From: a virus
IMG/VR virus record: IMGVR_UViG_3300025645_000261
Coordinates: 1 to 32,763 of that record
Length of the DNA: 32,763 nucleotides
Direction: 5' to 3' (one strand)
Positions 1 through 9,657 of this stretch are shown here, in pieces. The number at the start of each line of letters is the position of its first letter. Position 1 is the stretch's first letter. The translations under genes were made by a program, and so were the position numbers. Below the pieces are notes generated by a model. The model ran no database searches. It had not been told where the DNA came from and worked only from the letters and a program-made list of their open reading frames with translations.

Positions 1-2
1 GG

Positions 3-2720
3 TCTGAGCGAATGCGTCTCACTATGGAGGGTAATTTAAACCTTGTCAGTGGCTCTTTTACTATGGGTGGCAACACAGTAATAGACTCTAGCCGCAACCT
101 TACCGTAGCTACGGGTGCGTCGTCTGGCAAGTTTGCTGTAATGGCGTCATCGCCTCACGGGACTTACGACTTCTATAACAACGGGACTACATACCTTAAT
201 GGCTCAACTATCGTTGATGATGCTTTAAATCTAACCGGAGGGAACGCCAAATTACAAATCAGTGGCACCACAGTAATAGACTCAAGCCGTAACCTAACGA
301 ATATTGGAACTATATCTAGTGGGGCTATTACCAGCACAGTAATAAACACTGGAGATGCTACGTTATTAACGCTTCACCATGATACTGGTGCTGACCTTGC
401 ACAACAGAAGTCTTTTATTGATTTTAGTTTTGCGGATACCAATACAAACGAAACGCCTCAAGTAAGGATCGGTGCCGAGGTTGGTCAGAATAACAATGCG
501 GACACGCAGGAAAAGGAAGGCTCTGGTGCATTTGTAGTTTATACCAACAATGCGGATACCATTTCGGGAGCTGCTGGCGCAAGTTTGGCAGAAAGGTTTC
601 GGGTTGATTATGTAGGAAACACAACGAGTACTGGCACAGTAACCGCAACCGGCGGCAACTCTACCAACTGGAACACTGCTTACGGTTGGGGTAACCACGC
701 TTCACAAAGCTACGCCACTCAGTCCTACGTTGGCACTCAGATTAGCAACCTTGTTGACTCTTCTCCTCTTGCGCTAAACACGCTTAATGAACTGGCTGCT
801 GCGCTGGGTGATGATGAAAACTTCTCGACCACCGTAACTGACAGCATTGCAACTAAGTTGCCGTTAGCTGGCGGTACGATGACTGGTGATCTTAAAGTTA
901 GCAAGTCAAATGCTGCTATCTATTTAAATGACAGCAGTGGGTCGCCTACCCAACAAGGTATGCGTATTAGAGCAGAGTCTATTGACACCAACTTGCCTAA
1001 CAATGAAGGCATCGGGATTGTTTTTGAGGAAGATCCAGCCAACGGGTCTCCTGACACAACCCCTGCTGTCATTACTACAGGTGAGTTTTATTCTCAGTCC
1101 AACAAAAAGGTATGGCATGAAGGCACCTTAACTACCACTAACAAGTCTAATTACGACACAGCTTACGGTTGGGGTGATCACTCGACTGAGGGGTATTTAA
1201 CAAGCTACACCGATACCAACACGACTTACTCTGCTGGCACTGGCATTACTCTTACCGGCACTGAGTTTAGCCTTACTGATACCAACGCTAAGCTGAACCT
1301 GTCTGGCGGTACGCTGTCCGGTACTTTAAACATCGTGACTGGAGATAGCTCTGAAAGTGTTATTAATCTCTATGGGGGTTCTCAAGGTACAGGCAAACTT
1401 TATGTAGGTCAAAGCACTACGCATGGCGGCGGTATCGAGTACAACGGTGACGGAACGCCTACAAGCTCAGGGTCAGGCGCAGACTATGTAACTCTGTTCA
1501 GAAGAACCGGAGGCGTAGACTCTTGGACTGCTAGAAACTTCCACAGCAGTGATGACTGGAAGTTCCGTGGCAGCATATACGCGAACGATACGCAGCGTGT
1601 CTTCGCTGATAACTACCACCCGAACGCTGATACATGGACTACTGCTAGAAGTCATACAGTTACTTTAACTGGCGAAGTCACAGGTACTGCAACTCAGTCT
1701 GTAAATGGTTCAGGAAACAAGACTTGGTCAATTGCCACGACTCTTGGTAATACGGCTCTTAATGACCAATATATCAAGAGAGGAACTCCTAGTCTAACCA
1801 GCAATATCACAACGATAGCAACTAGTAGCGATATTGTAAGATGGAATGGTACTACTACAGGAAGGCCAGCTTCAGGCCAGTCTAATGAGTATGGTTCTAT
1901 GCTACAGATGGCATATGATGGTACTAGAGTGTCTCAGCTTGCTCATGATTTTGATCAAGATAACTTGTATTTTAGACAGCTTAATACTAGTACAGATACA
2001 GGTACAACCTGGGAACAAATATTCCATGACACTTATCATCCCAACGCCGACGTATGGACTACTGCTAGAAACCATACAGTCACCTTAACGGGAGACGTTA
2101 CTGGTACTGCAACTCAATCTGTAAATGGTTCAGGAAATAAAACCTGGACCGTAGCAACAACAGCCTCAGCACCTTCAGCACCTTCAGCGCCTTCTATAAC
2201 GGCTACAAGTGTGGTAGGAGAAACAATTGAAGTAACTTTTTCACAGTCTTCTACTTCAGGTGTAGATCATTATGAAGTTTGGAGTGATGGCGGAAGTGGT
2301 ACAGACTACTCTCTAGTTGCAAGAATTCCCGAAGTAGATATAGCATCCTCAATGAGTATTGTAGATTCTTCTTTTGATGATGGGGGCACCATAGCATACA
2401 GAGCGTATGCAGTAAAAAATGGTGTATACTCTACAGCCGCAACTGCTACAAGAGCTTATACTGTATCTACCTCTCTAGACGTCGCGTCTCTTTCTGTAGT
2501 TCCGGATATTAATGTATATCATATTAGTTATAATAAACCAGACTCAAGGTTCATAGACCATATAGAAATCTACAAAGATGCAGAGGCCGTTCAAGGAAAC
2601 CTTAGCCGAACAGGAGCAACACTAGTTTATAGTGGTGCCAATTCTGCCTTTACTTATAGTATAGGAGCTTCAGATCTTGATAAGTATCACCAGTTCTGGG
2701 TTGAAGTGGTGGCAGTATGA
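3..2720 (+). CDS. Tail fibre protein, 5' end cut by window edge
   Basis: Long modular tail fibre, probably virion surface and host recognition. The open frame continues upstream of the first ATG at 12 to the window edge and reads SER before MRL. SERMRL is the usual interior motif of such fibres, so the true start lies outside. Visible modules include NWNTAYGWGNHAS, a LVDSSP...LNELAAALGDD block, two NYHPNAD/TYHPNAD...WTTAR blocks and TYSAGTGITLTGTEFSL, all common in marine phage fibres. After a SAPSAPSAPS linker (about residues 717-727) the last 175 residues look like two fibronectin-III-like beta domains. The last third is more AT-rich than the modules before it, suggesting a patchwork origin. 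It shares modules with the 1587-residue fibre downstream. The stop overlaps the ATG of the next small gene. Fibre role is confident; the receptor is unknown. Confidence 0.85.
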   Translation, partial: SERMRLTMEGNLNLVSGSFTMGGNTVIDSSRNLTVATGASSGKFAVMASSPHGTYDFYNNGTTYLNGSTIVDDALNLTGGNAKLQISGTTVIDSSRNLTNIGTISSGAITSTVINTGDATLLTLHHDTGADLAQQKSFIDFSFADTNTNETPQVRIGAEVGQNNNADTQEKEGSGAFVVYTNNADTISGAAGASLAERFRVDYVGNTTSTGTVTATGGNSTNWNTAYGWGNHASQSYATQSYVGTQISNLVDSSPLALNTLNELAAALGDDENFSTTVTDSIATKLPLAGGTMTGDLKVSKSNAAIYLNDSSGSPTQQGMRIRAESIDTNLPNNEGIGIVFEEDPANGSPDTTPAVITTGEFYSQSNKKVWHEGTLTTTNKSNYDTAYGWGDHSTEGYLTSYTDTNTTYSAGTGITLTGTEFSLTDTNAKLNLSGGTLSGTLNIVTGDSSESVINLYGGSQGTGKLYVGQSTTHGGGIEYNGDGTPTSSGSGADYVTLFRRTGGVDSWTARNFHSSDDWKFRGSIYANDTQRVFADNYHPNADTWTTARSHTVTLTGEVTGTATQSVNGSGNKTWSIATTLGNTALNDQYIKRGTPSLTSNITTIATSSDIVRWNGTTTGRPASGQSNEYGSMLQMAYDGTRVSQLAHDFDQDNLYFRQLNTSTDTGTTWEQIFHDTYHPNADVWTTARNHTVTLTGDVTGTATQSVNGSGNKTWTVATTASAPSAPSAPSITATSVVGETIEVTFSQSSTSGVDHYEVWSDGGSGTDYSLVARIPEVDIASSMSIVDSSFDDGGTIAYRAYAVKNGVYSTAATATRAYTVSTSLDVASLSVVPDINVYHISYNKPDSRFIDHIEIYKDAEAVQGNLSRTGATLVYSGANSAFTYSIGASDLDKYHQFWVEVVAV
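1128..1175 (+). repeat. 48-bp module shared by the two tail fibre genes
   Basis: This stretch encodes LTTTNKSNYDTAYGWG and recurs at 5727-5774 in the second fibre gene with three visible differences, all third-base or silent. Shared near-identical DNA between two fibres gives a substrate for recombination and module exchange. Confidence 0.85.
1224..1313 (+). repeat. 90-bp module shared by the two tail fibre genes
   Basis: It encodes TYSAGTGITLTGT...LNLSGGT and matches 5271-5360 without gaps, about 80 of 90 positions by eye. In both genes it follows an AYGWG module, so the order of modules is also conserved. Confidence 0.85.
1615..1727 (+). repeat. 113-bp direct repeat inside the first tail fibre
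   Basis: Gapless second copy at 2035-2147, offset 420 nt. Both copies encode YHPNAD-x-WTTAR-x-HTVTLTG followed by VTGTATQSVNGSGNKTW. A shorter relative (YHPNADKWTTAR) is present in the second fibre near 7688. The repeat probably arose by tandem duplication of a fibre segment. Confidence 0.85.
2164..2191 (+). repeat. 9-nt tandem repeat coding a Ser-Ala-Pro linker
   Basis: The unit ACCTTCAGC is repeated in tandem and gives the protein linker SAPSAPSAPS. It marks the border between the fibre-repeat part and the fibronectin-like C-terminus of the first fibre, and roughly where base composition becomes more AT-rich. Confidence 0.75.
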
Positions 2721-2872
2721 TGGAAACTTTAGAGTATTATCAAGAAAAACTACAAGAATTTACAGAGGCTTTGGAAGCAGAGAAAGGCTTTGACGAAGAG
2801 AATGAAACTATGATTAAACTTTTGAAAACCGAAATAAGTCTTTGTAATAAGTATATTGGAGATCTATCGTGA
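2717..2872 (+). CDS. Small acidic helical protein (51 aa) between tail genes
   Basis: This short frame starts with two ATG codons; the first overlaps the TGA of the fibre (ATGA). Its own TGA overlaps the GTG start of the next gene (GTGA), so all three genes look translationally coupled. The product begins MMETLEYYQEKLQEFTEAL and is rich in Glu, Lys and Leu, with a heptad-like pattern compatible with one coiled coil. There is no signal peptide or membrane segment. It ends KYIGDLS. I do not recognise the family. A GGAG at about 2858 serves the downstream gene. Tight packing on both sides argues it is real; a small tail-assembly factor or minor virion protein is possible but unproven. Confidence 0.65.
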   Translation: MMETLEYYQEKLQEFTEALEAEKGFDEENETMIKLLKTEISLCNKYIGDLS

Positions 2873-4599
2873 GTACTATAAAAACACAAAGACTTGCGAG
2901 AGATCAAGTTACGAGTATTACAGGAGCTGCTTTTGGAGACTACTTAAACCAGCATGCCCTTGTTCCTGTATTTAAAAGAGGTCTGAGTAATACTACTACT
3001 AATAGCGGCTCAGGCGACTACGACGGCGGTGATCGAGTTATTGCGTTTGGTCAGTATGGAGTTGATGGCGATCTACTTATAACAGGTGGTTGGGGTGATG
3101 GAGTTGCGATTCGCAGATTGAATAACGATGGTTCAATGACAAAACTATGGCACGATAGCAACGCCTTGTTTCAGGATACTACCTCTACTTATAATCATAT
3201 AAACTCCCTCGCAATTCATAAAGGAAGTAGTCAAATACATGTAAGTACTCACAATGTGAACGGCTATTCTATGATTGACTATAGCGATATTACGAATACA
3301 GCAACTTCTACAAACAATGTAGTCAACACGCGCCCTTCCAGTCGGTATATGTTTAGTAATGGAGTTAATATTGATAGATCGGGTATTGCTTATGGTTCTG
3401 GAGTCGTAACAGCGGGAGATTGGCTATACGTCAATGACTATAGTGCGACTCATTACAAAAAATATCCGCGTCGCCACTGGACAAACGATACAGAAGAATT
3501 AATTGATGGAACTTCTTCTTCCTACTTATACACTGATAGCAACGGCTCTTCAGGAGCAGTAGATAGAAATGGTTATCGCGGACACATATTTTACGATGAA
3601 GTAAACGATAGAGTTTACTACCAGATGTTCTATAACTCAAACTTTACTGTAATAACGTCTGCATCTACAGCAAGTCCGAAAGTTGTTTGGTGTGATATGG
3701 GAGATGCAGGTGTTGGAGATGACGGCTATGAAGCAGGACTCTTCATAGTAGACCCTGTAAATTATCCAAATAAAGTAAGAATCGGAGGCTCCAGTAGATT
3801 TTGCGAAGTAGATTATACTCCTTGTTTTTCTGGGGGAGATCCTACAATAATAAAAACTGTTTTTGTTGAAAGTACAGACTATGGAATTCAAATTGGTGCT
3901 CAATTAAAAATGGGTGCACTTCGACAAGGAATAACAGACGAGTACTGCGATAAGTTTCCTGGATACTCCGATTTTACTCCCATCTATGCCGATAGAGGCA
4001 GAGCAACAATGGGAGGCTGGATAGATTGGGACAATGAAAGGGCAGTAGCTTTGGTAAGACATGATGGATATATCGAAGACACTACTAGTAATGGAAGAGG
4101 TCGTAGCTATAGAAATGACTACGGCGGTATGATGTTTAGAATGTCCTCTGCAAACGGAACTAAGTGGTGGGTCCAAACTGGTTATGGGCATGACGGGCAC
4201 AGTTTTAAGATCTGGAATGATAACATCGGGCCAGGCCTTGTTGGAAACTGGCAGTGCGAATTTGGAACCTTTACATCTGAAAATAGTGAAGACATCACTT
4301 TCTGCTATTTAGAGGTAGTGGATCACTACACTCCCGGTTCTTGTTCTTTAAACTACTTTGCAAGTAATAATAATGGATCTACATGGGAGTCGATAACACC
4401 TGGACAAACCCATATGTTTTCCGGAACAGGAACACAGTTAAAAATTAAATACGTTGCCACAGGACACCCAAACAAAGCGCCTTATAAGCTGTCATACAGC
4501 AAGGACGCGGTATCTTATGGAAAACTATACACAAGTATGTTAGACACTAACATACCCACAAAAATTGTAAGAAGAAAAATTAGAGGGAGAAAATTTTAA
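2869..4599 (+). CDS. Putative tail or receptor-binding protein (576 aa)
   Basis: Starts at GTG, with GGAG seven bases upstream, overlapping the stop of the 51-residue gene; its stop overlaps the next fibre's ATG (TAATG). The sequence is rich in Gly, Ser, Asn, Tyr and Trp, has no membrane segment or coiled coil, and shows spaced blocks of short predicted strands (GDRVIAFGQYGVDGDLLITGG, GDWLYVNDYS, DRVYYQMFY, KVRIGGSSRFCEVDYT) that resemble a beta-propeller or other all-beta surface protein. The last 110 residues look like a separate beta-sandwich module, and the extreme C-terminus is basic (RRKIRGRKF). Lying between two tail fibres, it is probably a virion tail component. No enzymatic motif was recognised, so a tail-spike glycanase cannot be claimed. 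Confidence 0.6.
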   Translation: MSTIKTQRLARDQVTSITGAAFGDYLNQHALVPVFKRGLSNTTTNSGSGDYDGGDRVIAFGQYGVDGDLLITGGWGDGVAIRRLNNDGSMTKLWHDSNALFQDTTSTYNHINSLAIHKGSSQIHVSTHNVNGYSMIDYSDITNTATSTNNVVNTRPSSRYMFSNGVNIDRSGIAYGSGVVTAGDWLYVNDYSATHYKKYPRRHWTNDTEELIDGTSSSYLYTDSNGSSGAVDRNGYRGHIFYDEVNDRVYYQMFYNSNFTVITSASTASPKVVWCDMGDAGVGDDGYEAGLFIVDPVNYPNKVRIGGSSRFCEVDYTPCFSGGDPTIIKTVFVESTDYGIQIGAQLKMGALRQGITDEYCDKFPGYSDFTPIYADRGRATMGGWIDWDNERAVALVRHDGYIEDTTSNGRGRSYRNDYGGMMFRMSSANGTKWWVQTGYGHDGHSFKIWNDNIGPGLVGNWQCEFGTFTSENSEDITFCYLEVVDHYTPGSCSLNYFASNNNGSTWESITPGQTHMFSGTGTQLKIKYVATGHPNKAPYKLSYSKDAVSYGKLYTSMLDTNIPTKIVRRKIRGRKF

Positions 4600-7500
4600 T
4601 GGCAACAGTCACAGGATCACAAAGAAATAAAGTTTTAGTCGTTGATACAGTAAACACAGGTCAAGGAGCTAATGAACTCTATGCTATGAACCAGAACGTT
4701 CGTACTTCTGACAATGTTACGTTTAATAACGTGACAATTGCAGGCAGTATATCTGGTTATGCCACAGAGTCCTACGTCGGCAACCAGATCACAGCGCTTG
4801 TTGACTCTTCACCCGCCACAATGGATACGCTTAACGAGTTAGCCGCTGCATTGGGTGATGATCCTAATTTTGCTACCACGGTATCAACTAGCATTGGTAC
4901 AAAGTGGACGCAAGATAACACTAAGATTTCGCAGTGGAACACAGCTTACACCTATTCCCAAGTAGGTCATGTTGAGCTAGATGGTACAAGTACTATTTCA
5001 GGCAGCAGTGCTTCAAACGGAACCAGAACTGCAATGGTTTGGATGCGAGGAAAAGTAGGCGACTCTGTAAACCAAATAAATGTTCAAGGAGCAAGTATTG
5101 AGTTTGGTCAGGGTGGTACTTTGGATACTACTCCAGCATTTAAATTCTCACACCAAGGGGTTCTTACAGCAACAGGCAGGCTTAACGCTTTGGGCGGTAA
5201 TTCCGATCAATGGAACACAGCTTACGGCTGGGGTAACCATGCTTCTGCTGGCTACGTTACCACTAACACTACTTACTCTGCTGGTACTGGTATTACTCTT
5301 ACCGGCACTACCTTCAGCCTTACCGATACTAACTCCAAGCTGAACCTGTCTGGCGGTACGATGACGGGTAAAATTTCGATGTTCCAGAATAATGAAATTT
5401 TTGGCTTATCTGGCACTATCGCAAACTACCCTAGATTAAGTTTTAACTCTTCTGAAGGTACTCATGCAGCTAAAACACAGACACTTGATGGAGATTTAAT
5501 TGGGCAGATAGACTTTAACCCTTACACTGGAACTTCATACACCGGCGGCGGCAAGGTTTCTTTTATTGCTACGGAGGCTATTACTAGCACCCAACGAGGT
5601 ACTGAAGCTAGAATTTACTCTACTAAAACAGGAGAAAGTTCTCTTAGCTACCATCAGTTTAAGGACGATGAACTTTTCATTAAGAATGTAGGCGGCACTA
5701 CTCATAAGTATTGGCATTCTGGCAACTTAACCACCACTAACAAGTCTAATTACGATACAGCTTACGGCTGGGGTAACCATGCTTCTGCTGGCTACTTAAC
5801 GTCCGTACTTACTCCTGTAAATGGTAGCTGGTGGAATAGTGGCTTTGTTAAAGTTGGGGGCGATGGAGTAATGGAGGTCGGCAAGTACCTAGACTTCCAT
5901 ACAAGTAACACTGGCGGCAATGTTGACTATGATCTTAGAGTTACAGCATCTCCCGGTGCTTTATCTGTAGGTGGAACAATCGCTGCCACTGGTGGTAACT
6001 CAGGAAACTGGAACACTGCTTACGGCTGGGGTGATCATGCGAGTGCTGGGTACTACGCTGCGAGTAATCCTAATGGCTACACTAATAACACTGGCACGAT
6101 GGTAGAAACAGGAACGACATTCAATGGAACATACAATTTAAGTTTTAGGATTGGAGCTAACAGCTATTACTCTCATGCAGGTATGCAATTTACAGGATCT
6201 ACATCAACGCTAAATGTTAATGGCAATATCACACTGGGGGGTACTGTAGATGGGAGAAACGTAGCGACTGATGGTACCAAGCTTGACGGTATTGCTGCCG
6301 GAGCAACTGCCAACGTAGGAGATATCACTGCAGTAACTGCTGGTACAGGTTTAACTGGTGGGGGTGCTTCGGGTTCTGTAACTCTCAATGTTATAGGTGG
6401 AACTGGCATCACAGCAAATGCCAATGATATCGCAGTTGATTCTACTGTATTAACAACATCATCAAGTACTCAAGTAAAAGATGGCGTTCTAAATACTAGA
6501 AACAATGCAGTTGATGATGAGACACTTTTTGCAATCACTGATTCAGATGATACTACAAGTGTTAGAGCCAAGTTTTATACTACTAGTACAGCCATTACAA
6601 AGGTAGATGATGCTACTGCTCCTGCTTCTGGTGTTTTTAAAATAACAGGTAGTTTTAACGCAACGTGGGGTGAACACATCCCGATTGATGATGAATCAGA
6701 AATCATGTTCGAGTGCTGGATTAAGCATGTTTCTGGGTCTGATACGTCAGGCAACTTCTATGCTGGCGGTGAGTTCTATAATGGCGCTAAAACAAGTTAT
6801 GGAAACACTCAGCGGTATTGGGGTGCCGATGGTGACGCTCACGATAGCGATACGCCAAACCCTCCGGGATGGAGACATATTAAAGGTGTGATGCACGGTG
6901 GTGCCATCCGAGCACAATCTAGTACGCCTGATGCTCAATATGTCAGATTGCTTATACTTGCAAACTATAACGCAGCTGCAAACTCTTCTCATTTTTGCGG
7001 TTTTAGGTTCTACCGTAGTAAGAAAACAATCTCAAGCCTTTGGTTAAAAACACATAACACCACTAGCTACAATCAAGATAGCGCGTGGCAGAACTTAGAA
7101 GCTTCGACTGCACTTAATATTATTGATAACGCTGGCAACATTACATCACCAGCAACAATAACTGCTTCGGGAGGCAACTCTACTAACTGGAACACAGCCT
7201 ACGGCTGGGGTAATCATGCTTCTGCGGGTTACACCTCCAACGTAGGTGACATCACCGGCGTAACTGCTGGTACAGGTTTAACCGGAGGTGGTACTTCAGG
7301 AACTCCTACCTTAAATGTCATAGGCGGCTCAGGCATCACAGCGAATGCTAATGATATCGCTGTTGACTCTACTGTAATTCGAACTACAGGCGATCAGTCA
7401 ATGTCTGGGACTAAGACGTTCACAGGTGCAGTGTCTATAGATAATGGTGGTAACACAACACCTTCATTCGTTATGAAAGGAACTAGCCCTACCATGAGCT

Positions 7501-9362
7501 TCCTTGACGATGACGTAAACGCAGACGACTTTTATATACATATAAACTCAAATAAATTTTACATTTTATCAAATAGAACAAACGATACTAATTTAATTGG
7601 AACAGGCTGGGAAAGCCCGCATCCAATGTACTTGGACAGCTCTAATAACACAGGGTATCTTTTCGAGCAGAGGATGTTTGCTGATAACTATCACCCTAAT
7701 GCTGACAAATGGACTACAGCTCGTACCCTTACTCTGAATGGAGACGTTACTGGTAGTGTATCGTGGGACGGTTCAGCTGACGTTACACTTACTACTGCTG
7801 TAGCTAATGATAGCCACACCCATTCACAAGTATACATACCAGATACTCGTGGAGCGCAAAGAGCGCCGAGCTACTACCCTGATAATAATGTCTCTTTCGA
7901 TTTTCAGAATACCGCCGATACTTTAGCTGGTGGAGATGCTTGGAATGTCCTTCAGACCGTTGCTCCGTGGTCAGTTTATAACAACGACCATCGTCAACAG
8001 CAGCTTGCTTGGACTGGAAGTGGCGGATTAAAGTTTCGATACGCGACTAGCGAAAGCGCGTGGGCAGGATGGCAAACACTTTGGACATCTGGCAATGACG
8101 GTCCAGATTCTGGCTTAGATGCTGATCTTCTCGACGGGCAACATGGTTCTTCGTTTTTACGTTCTGATGCGGACGATACTGCCTCTGGAGCTATTACTTT
8201 TAGTGCTGGCACAATCTACATGGCAGGTAATCTTGCTCATAGTGGAGACACCAACACTTACATGGGTTTCCATGCTGCTGATCAGTGGCGCGTAGTTACT
8301 GGCGGAGCGGAAAGGCTAGAAGTTAATAATTCTGCTGTGACTATTAGTGGCTTACTAAACGTCAGGACAGGCATCGATTTAGCTGATAACGACTATATTC
8401 GTATGGGCAGCAGCGATGACATGGAAATGAGATTCAGTGGAACCCAGTTTGAGATAGACATGAATGGCGGCTATGATTTTGTTATTCGTGATGGAGCTGC
8501 CTCTAACGTTAATAGGTTTGTGTTCGACGTGTCTGAAGGTAGGTCAACTTGCGCAGGTATACAAGTTCAATCTAAGGGAGTAGAGTACTATAACAGTACT
8601 TCTGGCGTGATTAAAAACTTCGTGTCTGGCTCAGGCAACTCAGGCTCTAATCTGTATTGGCAAACTGGAACGACTGATCTAATGAAGTTAGATTATAGTG
8701 GTAACTTAACTGCTGGCGGTCGTGTTTACATCGGAAACACCACCACTACCTTTTTAGATGCAGGGCCTTACAGTTCTACAAATATGTCTCTTAACTGTAC
8801 AAGCGGGATATTCTTGTACTCTGGTTCTACGCAAATGGCGTTTTTCACCCTTCTCAACGCTTGGTTTAATAAGAAAATAGTAGTTCAAGGTGGTACTACT
8901 CAAACCGCAGCTACACCTAACATACAGTCAATAGCGCAAGGTAGTGGTAACGGTGTTACGCAGTACCATATTAACTTTTGCAACTCTGGGCAAACAGTTC
9001 ACGGAAGAATTACATCAAATAACTTTTCAACAACTTACGCAACCACTTCGGATTATCGAGTTAAAGAAGATGTGCAGGAAATGGAGGGAGCAACAGAAAG
9101 ACTTCTCCAGCTAAACCCTGTTAACTTTAAATGGAAAGGCAGCGAGATACGCACAGACGGTTTCTTAGCACATGAAGTTGATGCAATTGTGCCAGATGCA
9201 GTAGTCGGAATAAAAGATGCAACAGAAGAAGTTACAGACGAAGAAGGTGTTACCACTACAGTTGATAGCTTGCAGGCTTTAGACCAAGCCAAGCTAATCC
9301 CTTTATTAATAAAAACAATCCAAGAGCTAGAAGCTCGAATTAACGCGTTAGAAAACGCATAG
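4599..9362 (+). CDS. Tail fibre with C-terminal S74 chaperone domain
   Basis: Very long fibre (1587 aa). The N-terminal 40 residues differ from the repeats and may attach to the tail. The shaft repeats AYGWG(N/D)HAS four times, with AGTGITLTG, VTAGTGLTGGG and DADLLDGQHGSSF blocks known from marine phage fibres. The last 104 residues are an intramolecular chaperone of endosialidase type (peptidase S74): SDYRVKEDV starts at Ser1484, with Lys1489 five residues on, the spacing of the self-cleaving Ser/Lys pair in that family. HEVDAIVPDAV and a terminal coiled coil (LLIKTIQELEARINALEN) follow. The chaperone is expected to trimerise the fibre and then cut itself off at Ser1484. The gene overlaps the previous stop by one base. 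Confidence 0.9.
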   Translation: MATVTGSQRNKVLVVDTVNTGQGANELYAMNQNVRTSDNVTFNNVTIAGSISGYATESYVGNQITALVDSSPATMDTLNELAAALGDDPNFATTVSTSIGTKWTQDNTKISQWNTAYTYSQVGHVELDGTSTISGSSASNGTRTAMVWMRGKVGDSVNQINVQGASIEFGQGGTLDTTPAFKFSHQGVLTATGRLNALGGNSDQWNTAYGWGNHASAGYVTTNTTYSAGTGITLTGTTFSLTDTNSKLNLSGGTMTGKISMFQNNEIFGLSGTIANYPRLSFNSSEGTHAAKTQTLDGDLIGQIDFNPYTGTSYTGGGKVSFIATEAITSTQRGTEARIYSTKTGESSLSYHQFKDDELFIKNVGGTTHKYWHSGNLTTTNKSNYDTAYGWGNHASAGYLTSVLTPVNGSWWNSGFVKVGGDGVMEVGKYLDFHTSNTGGNVDYDLRVTASPGALSVGGTIAATGGNSGNWNTAYGWGDHASAGYYAASNPNGYTNNTGTMVETGTTFNGTYNLSFRIGANSYYSHAGMQFTGSTSTLNVNGNITLGGTVDGRNVATDGTKLDGIAAGATANVGDITAVTAGTGLTGGGASGSVTLNVIGGTGITANANDIAVDSTVLTTSSSTQVKDGVLNTRNNAVDDETLFAITDSDDTTSVRAKFYTTSTAITKVDDATAPASGVFKITGSFNATWGEHIPIDDESEIMFECWIKHVSGSDTSGNFYAGGEFYNGAKTSYGNTQRYWGADGDAHDSDTPNPPGWRHIKGVMHGGAIRAQSSTPDAQYVRLLILANYNAAANSSHFCGFRFYRSKKTISSLWLKTHNTTSYNQDSAWQNLEASTALNIIDNAGNITSPATITASGGNSTNWNTAYGWGNHASAGYTSNVGDITGVTAGTGLTGGGTSGTPTLNVIGGSGITANANDIAVDSTVIRTTGDQSMSGTKTFTGAVSIDNGGNTTPSFVMKGTSPTMSFLDDDVNADDFYIHINSNKFYILSNRTNDTNLIGTGWESPHPMYLDSSNNTGYLFEQRMFADNYHPNADKWTTARTLTLNGDVTGSVSWDGSADVTLTTAVANDSHTHSQVYIPDTRGAQRAPSYYPDNNVSFDFQNTADTLAGGDAWNVLQTVAPWSVYNNDHRQQQLAWTGSGGLKFRYATSESAWAGWQTLWTSGNDGPDSGLDADLLDGQHGSSFLRSDADDTASGAITFSAGTIYMAGNLAHSGDTNTYMGFHAADQWRVVTGGAERLEVNNSAVTISGLLNVRTGIDLADNDYIRMGSSDDMEMRFSGTQFEIDMNGGYDFVIRDGAASNVNRFVFDVSEGRSTCAGIQVQSKGVEYYNSTSGVIKNFVSGSGNSGSNLYWQTGTTDLMKLDYSGNLTAGGRVYIGNTTTTFLDAGPYSSTNMSLNCTSGIFLYSGSTQMAFFTLLNAWFNKKIVVQGGTTQTAATPNIQSIAQGSGNGVTQYHINFCNSGQTVHGRITSNNFSTTYATTSDYRVKEDVQEMEGATERLLQLNPVNFKWKGSEIRTDGFLAHEVDAIVPDAVVGIKDATEEVTDEEGVTTTVDSLQALDQAKLIPLLIKTIQELEARINALENA
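6311..6449 (+). repeat. 139-bp direct repeat inside the second tail fibre
   Basis: Gapless second copy at 7238-7376, offset 927 nt. Both encode VGDIT-x-VTAGTGLTGGG, then TLNVIGG-x-GITANANDIAVDSTV. The copies differ mostly at third positions, so this is an older duplication kept under selection for protein sequence. Confidence 0.85.
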
Positions 9363-9368
9363 AAACTT

Positions 9369-9381
9369 AGGAGAAATAAAA
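9369..9381 (+). promoter_or_regulatory. Duplicated 13-nt ribosome-binding leader, first copy
   Basis: AGGAGAAATAAAA directly before ATG at 9382; an identical copy lies at 9658-9670 before the ATG at 9671. It contains a strong Shine-Dalgarno with an A-rich spacer. The identity suggests co-ordinated high translation of both small genes, or duplication of the leader. Confidence 0.7.
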
Positions 9382-9657
9382 ATGTCAATAACATATGAAT
9401 TACTTGAAGAATACACCGGCACTCGCAGCACCGAGATGCCAGACCCCGACAACGAGGGTGAAACAATTACATCAGAGTCTGCTTGTCGAGACATTAAAGT
9501 TAGATTTACTTGTTCAGATAGCAGTTGCACTCATGAGAGGTCTGTGAATGTATGCTATGATGTAGATGGAGTATATGATGCCGAAGCTACCGCTGAGCGT
9601 ATCAGTGAAGTTGGTTTAGGTGTTTCACACAAGATCGCCGCTGGCGTAATATCTTAA
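9382..9657 (+). CDS. Small protein of unknown function behind tail fibre (91 aa)
   Basis: Starts at ATG with a strong AGGAG ten bases upstream, 19 nt after the fibre stop. The protein is acidic and has four cysteines; CSDSSC followed by TH and a later VCYD could be a small metal-binding or disulphide-bonded turn, but no known motif is complete. There is no signal peptide or membrane segment. The leader before its ATG is identical over 13 nt to that of the next gene. Position suggests a virion or tail-associated protein, possibly a fibre chaperone. I do not recognise the family. Confidence 0.75.
   Translation: MSITYELLEEYTGTRSTEMPDPDNEGETITSESACRDIKVRFTCSDSSCTHERSVNVCYDVDGVYDAEATAERISEVGLGVSHKIAAGVIS

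Noticed and set aside
366-698. Minus-strand ORFs under the tail fibres and plus-strand ORFs under the replication genes
   Set aside because: They mirror real genes in other frames, have Cys/Ser-rich or low-complexity products, and lack ribosome-binding sites.
600-7230. AYGWG-type repeats as a CRISPR-like or regulatory array
   Set aside because: They are in-frame protein repeats within tail fibres, unevenly spaced, with third-base differences.
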